A DNA stretch of 64,000 bases from UBA7434 sp042090785. GTDB taxonomy: Bacteria > Pseudomonadota > Gammaproteobacteria > Pseudomonadales > UBA7434. A program made the translations under genes and the position numbers. Below, piece by piece: positions 1-8,412 of this stretch. The number at the start of each line of letters is the position of its first letter. Positions within the stretch are counted from its first letter, which is position 1. The DNA is taken from contig JBELIP010000008.1 of assembly GCA_042090785.1 (NCBI GenBank), positions 1 to 64,000 on the forward strand. Direction: 5' to 3'. The notes under the pieces are model-generated. The model was given only the letters and a program-made list of their open reading frames with translations, was not told the origin of the DNA and searched no databases.

Positions 1-445
1 TGTCGAGAATGCGTTGCGCACGCTCAATATTTGCCAGTAATTGCGCATTGCTGGGCAGGTACAATGCCACGCCATAAACGGCACTTTTTTTAGCCAGCTG
101 TTTAAGCTTTAACTGAATGGCCAATTGATCATCGGTAAACACGGGCTCCACCAAACTCCCCGCTAATTGCTCGACAATGGCCTCGCCAAAAGCATCACTT
201 TGCCGCTCTAATAATTGCTGATATTGAATCACCTCTAAATAGGCCAATACCGCAGCACCCATCACTGCAATAATACTTATCGCTAAACCCAGTTTTAAGG
301 TGAAAGGAATATGCCAACCACGGTTGGCATCCCAGCATAGGCTTCGTAAAAGATTACCGCTACTGGGCTTACGCAGCGCAGTTATAGATTCAGATTTAGG
401 GCGCTGCTCCCCTTTGGCCATCGGTTTTACCATCGGTTCAGGCAT
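1..445 (-). CDS. Single-pass membrane protein, N-terminal part only (cut by window edge)
   Basis: An open frame runs from an ATG at 445 off the left edge with no stop, so about 148 residues are visible. Residues 1-40 are polar and basic. One strong membrane helix follows at about 46-66 (around KLGLAISIIAVMGAAVLAYL). After it comes a soluble, helix-rich stretch with the pattern VEPVFTDDQLAIQLKLKQLA. A short cytoplasmic tail, one helix and a periplasmic sensor-like region resemble the start of Smp/YtjB-type proteins or of HAMP-containing sensors. The family is a guess because the diagnostic C-terminus lies outside. It is divergent from bioA, with about 300 bp between them. Confidence 0.55.
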   Translation of the reverse strand, partial: MPEPMVKPMAKGEQRPKSESITALRKPSSGNLLRSLCWDANRGWHIPFTLKLGLAISIIAVMGAAVLAYLEVIQYQQLLERQSDAFGEAIVEQLAGSLVEPVFTDDQLAIQLKLKQLAKKSAVYGVALYLPSNAQLLANIERAQRILD

Positions 446-744
446 GTTTTTGTGGCGATAATAGTGGGTTAATAAACGGGTTAGTAAGCATGATAAGTAA
501 ACGGGTTAGTAAACCAGATTAGTCGCAGAAAAATCCTAAACTTTTGTGGCCAGAACTTGGCTGCAAACTGTAAGACAACAGCTCAGGCGGTTTGTTTGTA
601 GAATAATAGACTTCTGCTTACTGGCTATTTAGCTACGATATCGTGTTATCCTGCCCAGCGGCCTTTAGCAGCACAAAAACAAGTCGACAGCCAACGTAAT
701 GGCGTATTTATAATTGATCAATTAATAGCAATGAACCCGTCTTT
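446..744. promoter_or_regulatory. Divergent intergenic region upstream of bioA with a short direct repeat
   Basis: This gap separates the leftward membrane-protein gene from bioA and must hold both promoters. A 15-bp direct repeat, TAAACGGGTTAGTAA, lies at 473-487 and 498-512, with a weaker third copy just before. I looked for a BirA operator (two inverted TTGTAAACC halves) because biotin genes are often BirA-controlled, and did not find one. A five-codon ATG frame at 731-748 overlaps the bioA start and could be incidental. Confidence 0.3.
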
Positions 745-2025
745 ATGAATCAATCTGCACAAGCCTTCGATTTACATCAGATCTGGCACCCCTACAGCTC
801 ACTGAGCAAGCCCGTGCCGCCACTGCATGTTAGTCATGCTAAAGGCGTACGCTTAACCTTAGAAAACGGTACCGAATTAATTGACGGCATGGCCTCATGG
901 TGGTCGGCCATTCATGGCTACAATCACCCAATACTTAATGAAGCGGCCAAAGGCCAGCTAGACCAAATGTCGCATGTTATGTTTGGCGGTTTAACCCACA
1001 CCCCAGCCATTGACCTATGCCGACAACTCGTCGCCCTAACCCCTGCGCCACTCACTAAAGTTTTTCTAAGCGACTCTGGCTCGGTTGCCGTTGATGTCGC
1101 TATGAAAATGGCCTTGCAATACTGGTACTCGCAAGGCGTTAAAAGTAAAACGCAATTTGTCTCTTTACGGGGCGGCTATCATGGCGACACCTTAGGCTCG
1201 ATGTCAGTCTGCGACCCCGATACCGGCATGCACCATTTATTTAATGGCATGCTCGCCACGCAACACTTTGTCGAGCGACCAGCCTGTCAATTTGGTGAAG
1301 CCGCAAGCGATGATGATATGGCTGACCTACAACGCGTTTTATCTATTAATCATCACAGTATTGCTGCACTGATTCTTGAGCCAATAGTTCAAGGCGCAGG
1401 TGGTATGTATTTTTATTCTGCCGATTATTTAAATCGCGCACGTAAACTTTGTGATGAATTTAATGTGCTTTTAATTGTGGATGAAATTGCCACCGGTTTT
1501 GCCCGCAGTGGTGAGTTTTTTGCCAGCCATCATGCTGCTATATGTCCCGATATTATGTGCATGGGCAAGGCCATGACTGGCGGCTATTTATCATTAGCTG
1601 CCACCTTAACTACCGACAAAGTCGCAACAGGCATCTGTGAAGGTGAAGCCGGCGTATTTATGCATGGGCCAACGTTTATGGCCAACCCACTGGCCTGCAC
1701 CATTGCCAACGCCAGTATAAGCTTATTGGCACAAAGTGATTGGCGCAGCAATATTGAGCGGCTGTCATCGCGACTACAAAATAACTTAATACCCGCTAAC
1801 GACCATACCAAAGTAGCCAACGCTCGGGTATTAGGCGGCATTGGCGTAGTAGAAACCAATAAGCCGGTTGATATGCATAAAGTGCAAAAACTCTTACCCG
1901 AACTCGGCGTTTGGCTGCGCCCCTTTGGTAAATTGATCTATACCATGCCTCCGTATATTATTAGCGACACAGATCTTGATACCGTGTGCGACGCCATAAT
2001 GACGGTTGCCGAAGAGTGCAGTTAA
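745..2025 (+). CDS. bioA: Adenosylmethionine-8-amino-7-oxononanoate aminotransferase (BioA)
   Basis: This enzyme makes 7,8-diaminopelargonic acid in biotin synthesis, using S-adenosylmethionine as amino donor and PLP as cofactor. The 426-residue product has the family's usual length. Visible marks are the N-terminal IWHPYSS, GMASWWSAIHGYNHP (the two Trp at 52-53 line the substrate pocket in BioA), the PLP-binding RGGYHGDT, VDEIATGF with Asp246, and the Schiff-base lysine at about 275 in MCMGKAMTGG. It stands apart from other biotin genes, none of which are in the window. The last codons (EECS) are part of a short tandem repeat that continues downstream. Confidence 0.96.
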   Translation: MNQSAQAFDLHQIWHPYSSLSKPVPPLHVSHAKGVRLTLENGTELIDGMASWWSAIHGYNHPILNEAAKGQLDQMSHVMFGGLTHTPAIDLCRQLVALTPAPLTKVFLSDSGSVAVDVAMKMALQYWYSQGVKSKTQFVSLRGGYHGDTLGSMSVCDPDTGMHHLFNGMLATQHFVERPACQFGEAASDDDMADLQRVLSINHHSIAALILEPIVQGAGGMYFYSADYLNRARKLCDEFNVLLIVDEIATGFARSGEFFASHHAAICPDIMCMGKAMTGGYLSLAATLTTDKVATGICEGEAGVFMHGPTFMANPLACTIANASISLLAQSDWRSNIERLSSRLQNNLIPANDHTKVANARVLGGIGVVETNKPVDMHKVQKLLPELGVWLRPFGKLIYTMPPYIISDTDLDTVCDAIMTVAEECS

Positions 2026-2070
2026 TTGGGTTAATTGAAAAGTGTGGTTAATTGAAGAGTGTAGTTAATT
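2011..2070 (+). repeat. 17-bp repeat, three copies, copying the 3' end of bioA
   Basis: GAAGAGTGCAGTTAATT at 2011-2027 spans the bioA stop codon. GAAAAGTGTGGTTAATT at 2037-2053 and GAAGAGTGTAGTTAATT at 2054-2070 follow, the last two in perfect tandem and ending one base before the next ATG. The end of bioA appears to have been duplicated twice. The third copy supplies the only purine-rich stretch (GAAGAG) that could act as a weak ribosome-binding site for the channel gene at 2072. Confidence 0.8.
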
Positions 2071-2071
2071 A

Positions 2072-2878
2072 ATGAGTCGATCAAAATTACAAAACACCTT
2101 ACATGATATTATTTTTGGCACCGAAAGCCCTGCCGGAAAAGCCTTTGATGTATGCCTTATAATTGCCATTTGTATAAGTGTACTGACCGTTATTCTTGAT
2201 TCAGTTAATGTACTCAACGTCAAATTCGACCGTTTTTTATTAACCCTTGAATGGTCTTTTACCATTTTATTTACCCTAGAGTACATCGCACGCCTCTACT
2301 GCTCTCCTCACCCTGCACTTTATGCAAGAAGCTTTTACGGCATTGTTGATGCGCTCTCTATAATACCCAGCTACTTAACTATTATATTTACCGGCGCACA
2401 ATACTTCTTAATTATTCGTTTGTTGCGAGTACTGCGATTATTTAGAATTTTAAAATTATTACGCTATTCGGGCGACGCCAATATTCTTACTCGGTCGATG
2501 TGGCAATCGCGACGTAAGATTTTAATTTTTCTATTTACGGTTATGATTTTTGCGGTATTGTTTGGCGCTTTTATGTTTTTAGTAGAAGGGCCAGAAAATG
2601 GTTTTTCGAGCATACCGGAAAGTATTTATTGGGCCGTTGTTACCATTACCACGGTAGGATACGGCGACATTACGCCGCAAACACCAGTAGGAAAATTATT
2701 AGCCAGCTTTGTTATGGTGTTAGGCTACTCCATTATTGCCGTCCCCACTGGCATATTAACGGCAGAACTAGCCAACGAAATTCGTCTAGACCGCTCTAAC
2801 AAAGATTGCGACCACTGTGGACGCAGCGGACATGATAGCGACGCATTGCACTGCAAGTTCTGCGGCAGGTTGGTTTAA
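2072..2878 (+). CDS. Voltage-gated potassium channel, six-helix type, with C-terminal zinc ribbon
   Basis: The 268-residue protein has the full voltage-gated cation channel layout: S1 about 24-45, S2 55-74, S3 87-106, and an S4 helix about 112-132 with arginines at regular spacing (RLLRVLRLFRILKLLR). S5 follows at about 150-172, then a pore loop with the K+ selectivity filter TVGYGD at 194-199, and S6 about 208-232. After S6 there is no large cytoplasmic domain. Instead a short tail carries four cysteines in two CxxC pairs (C246/C249 and C261/C264), which looks like a zinc ribbon. It starts 46 bp after bioA and may be co-transcribed with it. Confidence 0.92.
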   Translation: MSRSKLQNTLHDIIFGTESPAGKAFDVCLIIAICISVLTVILDSVNVLNVKFDRFLLTLEWSFTILFTLEYIARLYCSPHPALYARSFYGIVDALSIIPSYLTIIFTGAQYFLIIRLLRVLRLFRILKLLRYSGDANILTRSMWQSRRKILIFLFTVMIFAVLFGAFMFLVEGPENGFSSIPESIYWAVVTITTVGYGDITPQTPVGKLLASFVMVLGYSIIAVPTGILTAELANEIRLDRSNKDCDHCGRSGHDSDALHCKFCGRLV

Positions 2879-2917
2879 GATAAAGGCTATCAATAGATTT
2901 TATAGATAGCCTTTATC
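2879..2917 (+). terminator. Perfect 13-bp hairpin after the channel gene
   Basis: GATAAAGGCTATC at 2879-2891 pairs exactly with GATAGCCTTTATC at 2905-2917 around a 13-base AT-rich loop, starting right after the stop codon. It lacks a clear T-run, so intrinsic termination is only probable. Confidence 0.5.
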
Positions 2918-3029
2918 ACTAGAAATTATTAATGATCCTATAAGAATAACTATTACACTTAGCTATAAAGGTAACAATCAATCTTAATTATCCTAGACAA
3001 GACAAACTTGGATTAGACGACACGCAATT

Positions 3030-4202
3030 ATGAGCTTTCACCCACCGCAGCGTACCCTCATGGGCCCCGGTCCTTCTGATGTAAACCCACGAATACTGGG
3101 TGCATTGGCGCAACCAACAGTCGGTCACTTAGATCCAAGCTTCATTCAGCTAATGGACGAAATAAAAGAATTATTACAATACGTTTTTCAAACCAAGAAC
3201 GAACTCACTCTTCCTGTTTCGGCACCCGGTTCAGCCGGCATGGAAACCTGCTTTGTTAATTTAATTGAGTGTGGCGAAACCGTTATTGTTTGCCAAAATG
3301 GTGTTTTTGGCGCCCGTATGAAAGAAAACGTCATCCGCTGTGGCGCGCATGCAGTGATGGTAGAAGATGAATGGGGTAAAGCGGTAGACCTTGAAAAAGT
3401 GAATGCGGCTATTAAAGCCAACCCTAATGCCAAAGCATTAGCCTTTGTTCATGCCGAGACATCGACAGGCGTACAAAGCGATGCCGGCGCACTGTGCGAA
3501 CTAGCGCGCAATGCGAATATGTTATCCATTGTCGACACCGTAACTGGGCTGGCAGGCATTAACGTTGACGTTGATGGCTGGGGTGCCGACGCTGTTTATT
3601 CTGGCACGCAAAAATGCTTATCGTGTATTCCGGGCATTTCTCCGGTGACATTTAGCCAGCGCGCGATAGATGTCATTACTAACAGAAAGTCACCGGTACA
3701 GAGTTGGTTTTTAGACTTAAATTTGGTGATGGGTTACTGGGGCAAGGGCGCTAAGCGCGCCTACCACCACACGGCACCGGTTAATTCACTTTACGCGTTA
3801 CACGAAGCACTAAGCATAGTGAAAGCAGAAGGTTTACCCGCTAGCTGGGATAGACATATGCATAACCATCTTGCATTGCGTGCGGGCCTTGAGGCTATGG
3901 GCTTATTGTTAGTGGTTGATGAGGCTGACCGTTTACCTCAGTTGAATTTAGTCAGCGTGCCTGATGGGATTGATGAAGCACAGGTGCGTGCGCAGTTATT
4001 GCAGCAGTTTGATTTGGAGATTGGTGCCGGGCTTGGTGCGCTTGCGGGTAAGGTTTGGCGTATTGGTTTAATGGGCTATGGCTCTAACCCGACGAATGTG
4101 CGGCTTTGTTTAAGTGCTTTGGAGGCTTGTCTTATTGCGCAGGGTCTTGCTATTTCGGGTGGGGGTGCTGTTGCTGCGGCTAATGAAGTATATGGAGTGT
4201 AA
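3030..4202 (+). CDS. Class V aminotransferase, alanine-glyoxylate / serine-pyruvate type
   Basis: This PLP enzyme belongs to the AGXT/serine-glyoxylate group. The 390-residue length is usual. Recognisable parts are the N-terminal MGPGPSDVNPRIL, the cofactor loop SAPGSAGMET, HAETSTGV, the PLP-contacting SIVDTVTGLAG (Asp169), the Schiff-base lysine (Lys195) in YSGTQKCLS, and a C-terminal small domain with GAGLGALAGKVWRIGLMG. The exact substrate cannot be read from sequence; alanine-glyoxylate or serine-pyruvate transamination is the family's usual reaction. The last 300 bp shift to G/T-rich codons compared with the first part, and the tail ISGGGAVAAANEVYGV looks unconserved. It has its own terminator. 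Confidence 0.88.
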   Translation: MSFHPPQRTLMGPGPSDVNPRILGALAQPTVGHLDPSFIQLMDEIKELLQYVFQTKNELTLPVSAPGSAGMETCFVNLIECGETVIVCQNGVFGARMKENVIRCGAHAVMVEDEWGKAVDLEKVNAAIKANPNAKALAFVHAETSTGVQSDAGALCELARNANMLSIVDTVTGLAGINVDVDGWGADAVYSGTQKCLSCIPGISPVTFSQRAIDVITNRKSPVQSWFLDLNLVMGYWGKGAKRAYHHTAPVNSLYALHEALSIVKAEGLPASWDRHMHNHLALRAGLEAMGLLLVVDEADRLPQLNLVSVPDGIDEAQVRAQLLQQFDLEIGAGLGALAGKVWRIGLMGYGSNPTNVRLCLSALEACLIAQGLAISGGGAVAAANEVYGV

Positions 4203-4240
4203 GGCTAGTTCACAATCGCAATTAAAGTTAAGGGCTAGAT

Positions 4241-4274
4241 AAGGTCAAGGTCAAAATAAGGTCAAGGTCAAAAC
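4241..4274 (+). repeat. 17-bp tandem repeat, two copies
   Basis: AAGGTCAAGGTCAAAAT at 4241-4257 is followed directly by AAGGTCAAGGTCAAAAC at 4258-4274. Each copy itself contains a doubled AAGGTC. It lies between the aminotransferase stop and its terminator. Confidence 0.85.
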
Positions 4275-4275
4275 C

Positions 4276-4300
4276 GTCGGGGCTGGCCCGACTATCTTTT
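4276..4300 (+). terminator. Rho-independent terminator for the aminotransferase
   Basis: GTCGGG at 4276-4281 pairs with CCCGAC at 4287-4292 around a five-base loop, followed by TATCTTTT. It lies 74 bp after the stop codon. Confidence 0.75.
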
Positions 4301-4303
4301 GAG

Positions 4304-4327
4304 CTTAAACTTGAACTTAAACTTAAA
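4304..4327. repeat. 12-bp tandem repeat, two copies
   Basis: CTTAAACTTGAA at 4304-4315 is followed directly by CTTAAACTTAAA at 4316-4327, just past the terminator. Confidence 0.6.
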
Positions 4328-4346
4328 TAAGGATCCAAACCCCCAC

Positions 4347-4451
4347 CTAACTAAAGCTCATAGAAACATAAATCAAAAAAAACGCCACGGCCGATATAAA
4401 ACCAACGGTCTTAATAATATTCATCACCACATTTTTATCTTCAGCCAACAT
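4347..4451 (-). CDS. Possible 34-residue single-helix membrane peptide
   Basis: A reverse-strand frame starts with ATG at 4451 and ends with TAG at 4347-4349. It encodes a short charged N-terminus (MLAEDKNVVMN), then about 20 hydrophobic residues (TVGFISAVAFFLIYVSM). A GAGGG motif sits about 8 bases before the ATG, good spacing for a ribosome-binding site. It begins 26 bp after the stop of the serine dehydratase remnant, so it could be on the same transcript. I do not recognise a family. The helix and the ribosome-binding site are the only support. Confidence 0.35.
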   Translation of the reverse strand: MLAEDKNVVMNIIKTVGFISAVAFFLIYVSMSFS

Positions 4452-4477
4452 TCTACAAACCCTCACTGCGTTAATAA

Positions 4478-4732
4478 TTAAAAACCACCAACATCAACTG
4501 CTTCTGGTGTTTCACCAGCTAAACCTAACATAATTGCCTTAGGCGAACCGTGCCCCTTACCCGTAGCTCCTAAGGAGCCAAATAATTCAACGCTAACTTG
4601 CGCTACCTTAGACAGCGTACCCGCCTCTAATAATGCCGATGAAAAAAGATACGCTGCACGCATTGGCCCCACAGTATGTGAGCTAGACGGCCCCATGCCT
4701 ACACTGAACAAATCGAAAATACTCACGGCCAT
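4478..4732 (-). pseudogene. Truncated L-serine dehydratase (SdaA) N-terminal fragment
   Basis: The 84 residues are a clear match to the start of L-serine ammonia-lyase (the iron-sulfur SdaA/SdaB family). The hallmark GPSSSHTVGPMRAA is at 13-26, followed by FGSLGATGKGHGS and MLGLAG. Full enzymes are about 455-460 residues. Here the frame stops straight after VDVGGF, and the rest of the beta domain and the whole cysteine-bearing catalytic alpha domain are missing from the following bases in any frame. It cannot be an active dehydratase. I read it as a deletion remnant. It lies downstream of two terminators, so it may be poorly transcribed. Confidence 0.85.
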
Positions 4733-4870
4733 ATTGTGTTATTCCTAATAATAAAAACCGAATAAAAGCCAGTAGTTTGCAAGAATAAAAAATAATAACC
4801 CATGGCATTACAGGCCAAATAACTTAGCCAAAAAGGACATATTGGGATGGATAAATAATAGGTATTATTA

Positions 4871-4933
4871 ATTAGAGAATAATGTCTGGTAATTAGAGAA
4901 TAATATCTGGTAATTAGAGAATAATGTCTGGCA
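4871..4933. repeat. 21-bp tandem repeat, three copies
   Basis: Units at 4871-4891, 4892-4912 and 4913-4933 follow ATTAGAGAATAATGTCTGG plus two bases and differ at only two positions. They sit upstream of the serine dehydratase remnant and just past the DUF1631 terminators. A frame of 78 codons through them is repeat-derived, not a gene. Confidence 0.9.
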
Positions 4934-4957
4934 AAAAAAGGAGCCCATACAGGCTCC
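4933..4957 (-). terminator. Rho-independent terminator for the DUF1631 gene
   Basis: Read on the reverse strand, GGAGCC pairs with GGCTCC around a six-base loop and is followed by seven T. It is the second of two in a row. Confidence 0.8.
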
Positions 4958-4970
4958 AAAGATCCATATA

Positions 4971-4996
4971 AAAACAGAGGTCATACAGCGGCCTCT
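4971..4996 (-). terminator. First of two tandem terminators after the DUF1631 gene
   Basis: On the reverse strand AGAGG pairs with CCTCT (extended by a G-T pair) and is followed by GTTTTTAT. Its loop shares the sequence CATACAG (as seen on the + strand) with the next terminator, which suggests one arose from the other. Confidence 0.55.
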
Positions 4997-5131
4997 ATTA
5001 GATAAGACGCTTTAACAAGATAAAACCCCACCTTGTTTATGGAATAAATGGCGATTTCAATGAATAATTAAAATCGAGAGTGAGATAAGAACAAACTTAA
5101 CGACAAGAACAAACTAAGCAAGAGCTACAAA

Positions 5132-7537
5132 CTAAGCATGTGCCGCCTGCCGGCTCTGTCGTAAATCATCAATAATTGACGATAATGCTTTATCAAATAA
5201 TTGCGCATCTTCAAGCAACAATACGCTTTCGTTTGCCAGCCTATCGGCAATTTCCTTAACTGTATACTCACCCGCTTTTACACCCGTGCGGCTAGCAAAA
5301 ATACGCTTACCGCTATTACGTAGAATAGCCGCTAAACGACAGCGCACTTTTTTATCTTCGTCGCCGTCTTCTCCAGCATCAATAAACTCAACCCACTGCC
5401 CTACACCTAGCATTTTAGCCTTAGCAATATAGGGGTCATCGCTTTCATCGGCAATTTTTAAACTTAGCGCTTCAATTTCCTCATCAGCAGTATCAACAGC
5501 ATCTTTCATGGAACAAACGGGAACCGTATTAGACGGCACGTTATAGTAGGCCAAAGGTTCTGGCCGCTGCATGACATCTAAGTGAAAGTGCTCTAAGTGT
5601 GCAAAAAACTCTGCAGCCGCATAACTGTCAAAATTTATGCTATTTAATCCCTGCCGCAAAAATTTAAGCATGGCTGGAATGCGATGAATAATGCCTGCCC
5701 TATCCCCAATAAAACGCTCGGGAGCCACTGTCCATAGCAAGTCGTCCATTGCTCTAACGGCATCTAACCATTCCTGACTTTCAAGACCTTTTTTCAGGTA
5801 GGTTAAAAACAGCATATTATTCCAGCTGGTCTTAATCATAGCGCTCACAAAATCTGGCGCACAATGTTCTAAATTTTTATCCTCAATTAACTTGGCAACA
5901 TAATCACGTGCGCTTTCCGAGCGATCACGCCCGGTCTCGGCATCAACCACACGTTTTTCGCGTAAGTCTGCACGCTTTTTTTCGTAATCAACAAAGGAAA
6001 TAAAATCGGCCAACACATCCGAAAACAATTGAGTGTCGTCAACAAACTCATTGCTTACTCGCTCTACCGTAGCGCAAACACATTGGTACAAACTGTCATT
6101 TTGGTAATTATCTTCTGCAATCCAACCTAATGCTGCCGTTGTCATTTCATTTAACAAACGCCGCGCTGGGTGCGCTTGCTCAGAAAAGAAACCCGCATCC
6201 TGCATGGCAACTTTAATAATGGGTATTTGCAAACGACTAATCGCAGCCTTCATAGGTTCAGCAAGGCTGCGATCATCAAGAACAAATTGAAACAATAAAG
6301 TAACAAAGCTAATAACATCACGTTCGCCCTGCCCAATAGAGTGGTCACCACCATCGGCAATAGCATTTAACGAATGGCTAAGCCCTTGTGTCAGCTGCTT
6401 AGGCATAAGCACAGGTATATTATCGTCATCGGCTAAAGTATCGCTGTAACCGGCTATACGCGCAGGATCCTGCTGCAGCGTGGTTAACAACTGCAATAAT
6501 AATTCATGGCCAATAGCAGGTTTAGTACTTACCGGCAATAACTTTAATGCTGCCGCTAAAGGGTGTGCTAAAGGTGAATCACCGAGGGAAGGATTCGATG
6601 CAGTATCTGTTACCGCTAAGTGGTTTAACTGTTGCAGTAATTGATAAATTTCCTGAGGCTCAGCCGTTTGGCCATTCGCTACCGAACCTTGTTGTGATGA
6701 ACCTTGCAATAAACGCTCTGTCACACTATTGGCTTTTTCAACAATACTGGCAGATCGCTCCGAGCGACGCTGCGTCAAGCGATAATCAGGCAATATATTG
6801 TGGGCAATTAACTGTTCATTGGCTTGGGTATAGAGTTTATCAAGCGCACCAACCACATACTTATCATAGAGCTTAAAAACCACCAAACGCGCTTTAATAT
6901 CAATGTTTAACTGCAAACAAGCATCACTGAATTTATCGCATAAACGCTGAGGGCCAAGCGGGTTATTAAGTCGCTGAATATCAACCGGCGCTAAACTACC
7001 AATACGGGCACAAAGCGCTGCTAATGGCGCCGACAACTGTTTCTCGGCTTTTGCCACCATTGCATCCATGGCCACCATTTCTTCAACGGCCTCATCGGCC
7101 ATTAACGATAAACCTGCATCCGTCGTTGAGGCTAATGATGCTGCTGTTTTATCAGTAGCTACCGGATGAAACAACTCAACAAACCCATCGCCAAAGCTAT
7201 CGGCATACTGCGCCTCAATATCAATACGTTTTAAACGCACCTCACGCATAGATTCAAAAAAAATATTCTGCTCGCTGTTATGCACTGACTTTTCTGCCAA
7301 CTCAAACAAGGCATCATCAATTTTATCGAACATATCCTGCAGCGACTTCATTAACAACTGTTGTGACTTTTCTTGCAGCTGAATAAGCGGTGCCGTCATA
7401 TGACGATGAATTTTTGCCTGATAAGCCGCCGGTCGGTTAAGTCGCGATGCAGTATCTGACTCACGCGCCCTATTAGACAGGCTATTGCTAGACAAACTAT
7501 TAAGTGCAACGATATTCGATTCGTTTTGATTCGCCAT
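5132..7537 (-). CDS. DUF1631 family protein
   Basis: This large soluble protein of 801 residues belongs to the DUF1631 family, sometimes mislabelled thymidine phosphorylase in Pseudomonas genomes. The family has no established biochemical role known to me. It is mostly helical, with a glutamine- and acid-rich N-terminus (RPAAYQAKIHRHMTAP, SLQDMFDKIDDALFELAE) and no signal peptide or membrane helix. The C-terminal 120 residues, around GVGQWVEFIDAGEDGDEDKKVRCRL, resemble the small beta domain that ends DUF1631 proteins, with a PilZ-like RxxRLA flavour. It lies next to nadC and the pil genes, as in Pseudomonas, which hints at a surface or motility role, but this is inference. Confidence 0.85.
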   Translation of the reverse strand: MANQNESNIVALNSLSSNSLSNRARESDTASRLNRPAAYQAKIHRHMTAPLIQLQEKSQQLLMKSLQDMFDKIDDALFELAEKSVHNSEQNIFFESMREVRLKRIDIEAQYADSFGDGFVELFHPVATDKTAASLASTTDAGLSLMADEAVEEMVAMDAMVAKAEKQLSAPLAALCARIGSLAPVDIQRLNNPLGPQRLCDKFSDACLQLNIDIKARLVVFKLYDKYVVGALDKLYTQANEQLIAHNILPDYRLTQRRSERSASIVEKANSVTERLLQGSSQQGSVANGQTAEPQEIYQLLQQLNHLAVTDTASNPSLGDSPLAHPLAAALKLLPVSTKPAIGHELLLQLLTTLQQDPARIAGYSDTLADDDNIPVLMPKQLTQGLSHSLNAIADGGDHSIGQGERDVISFVTLLFQFVLDDRSLAEPMKAAISRLQIPIIKVAMQDAGFFSEQAHPARRLLNEMTTAALGWIAEDNYQNDSLYQCVCATVERVSNEFVDDTQLFSDVLADFISFVDYEKKRADLREKRVVDAETGRDRSESARDYVAKLIEDKNLEHCAPDFVSAMIKTSWNNMLFLTYLKKGLESQEWLDAVRAMDDLLWTVAPERFIGDRAGIIHRIPAMLKFLRQGLNSINFDSYAAAEFFAHLEHFHLDVMQRPEPLAYYNVPSNTVPVCSMKDAVDTADEEIEALSLKIADESDDPYIAKAKMLGVGQWVEFIDAGEDGDEDKKVRCRLAAILRNSGKRIFASRTGVKAGEYTVKEIADRLANESVLLLEDAQLFDKALSSIIDDLRQSRQAAHA

Positions 7538-7770
7538 GGTGCTTATGACCTACTCTACAATGGGTTATATAGCCAAAAATGGTTATAGAGATAAACGCTT
7601 GCCAGCAGTATAAACACAGCGCATTTAGCAGTAGACTAAACAATATCCAGTGCGAGTCAGTGGTCACATTTTAACCGGCCTTACTGCGCCAAAAGTGAAC
7701 CAGTCGATGGACATTAAACACATCAACAGCACTAACACACTTAGCAATAAAGTTAGAGAGAACAGCAACC

Positions 7771-8322
7771 ATGCCAAACCCACCCGCGCCTAAGCAATCA
7801 GGCCCTAACAACAAAACCGGCTCATCGCGCTCTATGGGTTTAGGGATGACGGTAATTGCATGGCTTATTCTATTAGCCATGCTAGTTGTTTACTTTACCG
7901 GTGAAGAACAACGCCAGGCCAACCCCAACCAAAATCCCGAAATGCAAAGCATTGATGGCAGGCAAACATTAGTATTACAAGCCAACCGCCAAAATCACTT
8001 TGTGATTACCGGCAAAGTGAATGGCAGCAAAGCCACGCTAATACTCGATACTGGCGCAACACGCGTAGCAGTACCCGAAGATATGGCGCAATCATTAGGG
8101 CTGATAAAAGGCCGCCCCAGTTACGCTCAAACCGCCAATGGCCAAGTGCGTACATACAACACCACCATTAACCGCTTAGAAATGGGTAATATCGTATTGC
8201 ACAATGTTGCCGCCGATATTAACCCCGGCATGAACGGTATGAATGGTTTGCTACTCGGTATGAGCGCACTATCGCAAATTGAATTTACCCAGCGTGATGG
8301 TCAATTATTTTTAGTTCAGTAA
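7771..8322 (+). CDS. Membrane-anchored retropepsin-like aspartic protease (TIGR02281 type)
   Basis: The 183-residue protein has a polar N-terminus, one membrane helix at about 25-45 (TVIAWLILLAMLVVYFT) and a periplasmic domain. That domain carries the single aspartic protease motif LILDTGATRVAVP, with the catalytic Asp in DTG. One such motif per chain implies a homodimer, as in retropepsins. GVDxxLLGMS-like spacing is seen at GLLLGMSAL near the C-terminus. The family is clan AA, usually of unknown substrate. A GAGAGAACAG purine stretch precedes the ATG. It sits between DUF1631 (divergent) and nadC (90 bp downstream, same strand). Confidence 0.88.
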   Translation: MPNPPAPKQSGPNNKTGSSRSMGLGMTVIAWLILLAMLVVYFTGEEQRQANPNQNPEMQSIDGRQTLVLQANRQNHFVITGKVNGSKATLILDTGATRVAVPEDMAQSLGLIKGRPSYAQTANGQVRTYNTTINRLEMGNIVLHNVAADINPGMNGMNGLLLGMSALSQIEFTQRDGQLFLVQ

Positions 8323-8412
8323 GCAGTTAATAGTTGGCAAAGCCAGCGCCCTATTTCCGTTTTATAATAACCGCAATAATTCATCACTCACACAGTGTAT
8401 TAAACCAACCCT

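Noticed and set aside
446..744. BirA operator before bioA
   Set aside because: No inverted TTGTAAACC pair is present.
3300..4202. Base-composition shift in the class V aminotransferase as a sign of gene fusion or transfer
   Set aside because: The frame and the domain order are continuous; only codon choice changes near the end, which is weak evidence.
4299..4481. 60-codon forward frame starting MSLNLNLNLNK
   Set aside because: It reads through a 12-bp tandem repeat and overlaps the stop of the remnant on the other strand; no domain.
4723..4959. 78-codon reverse frame upstream of the serine dehydratase remnant
   Set aside because: It is made by translating the 21-bp tandem repeat (RHYSLIT units) and a terminator; no ribosome-binding site or domain.
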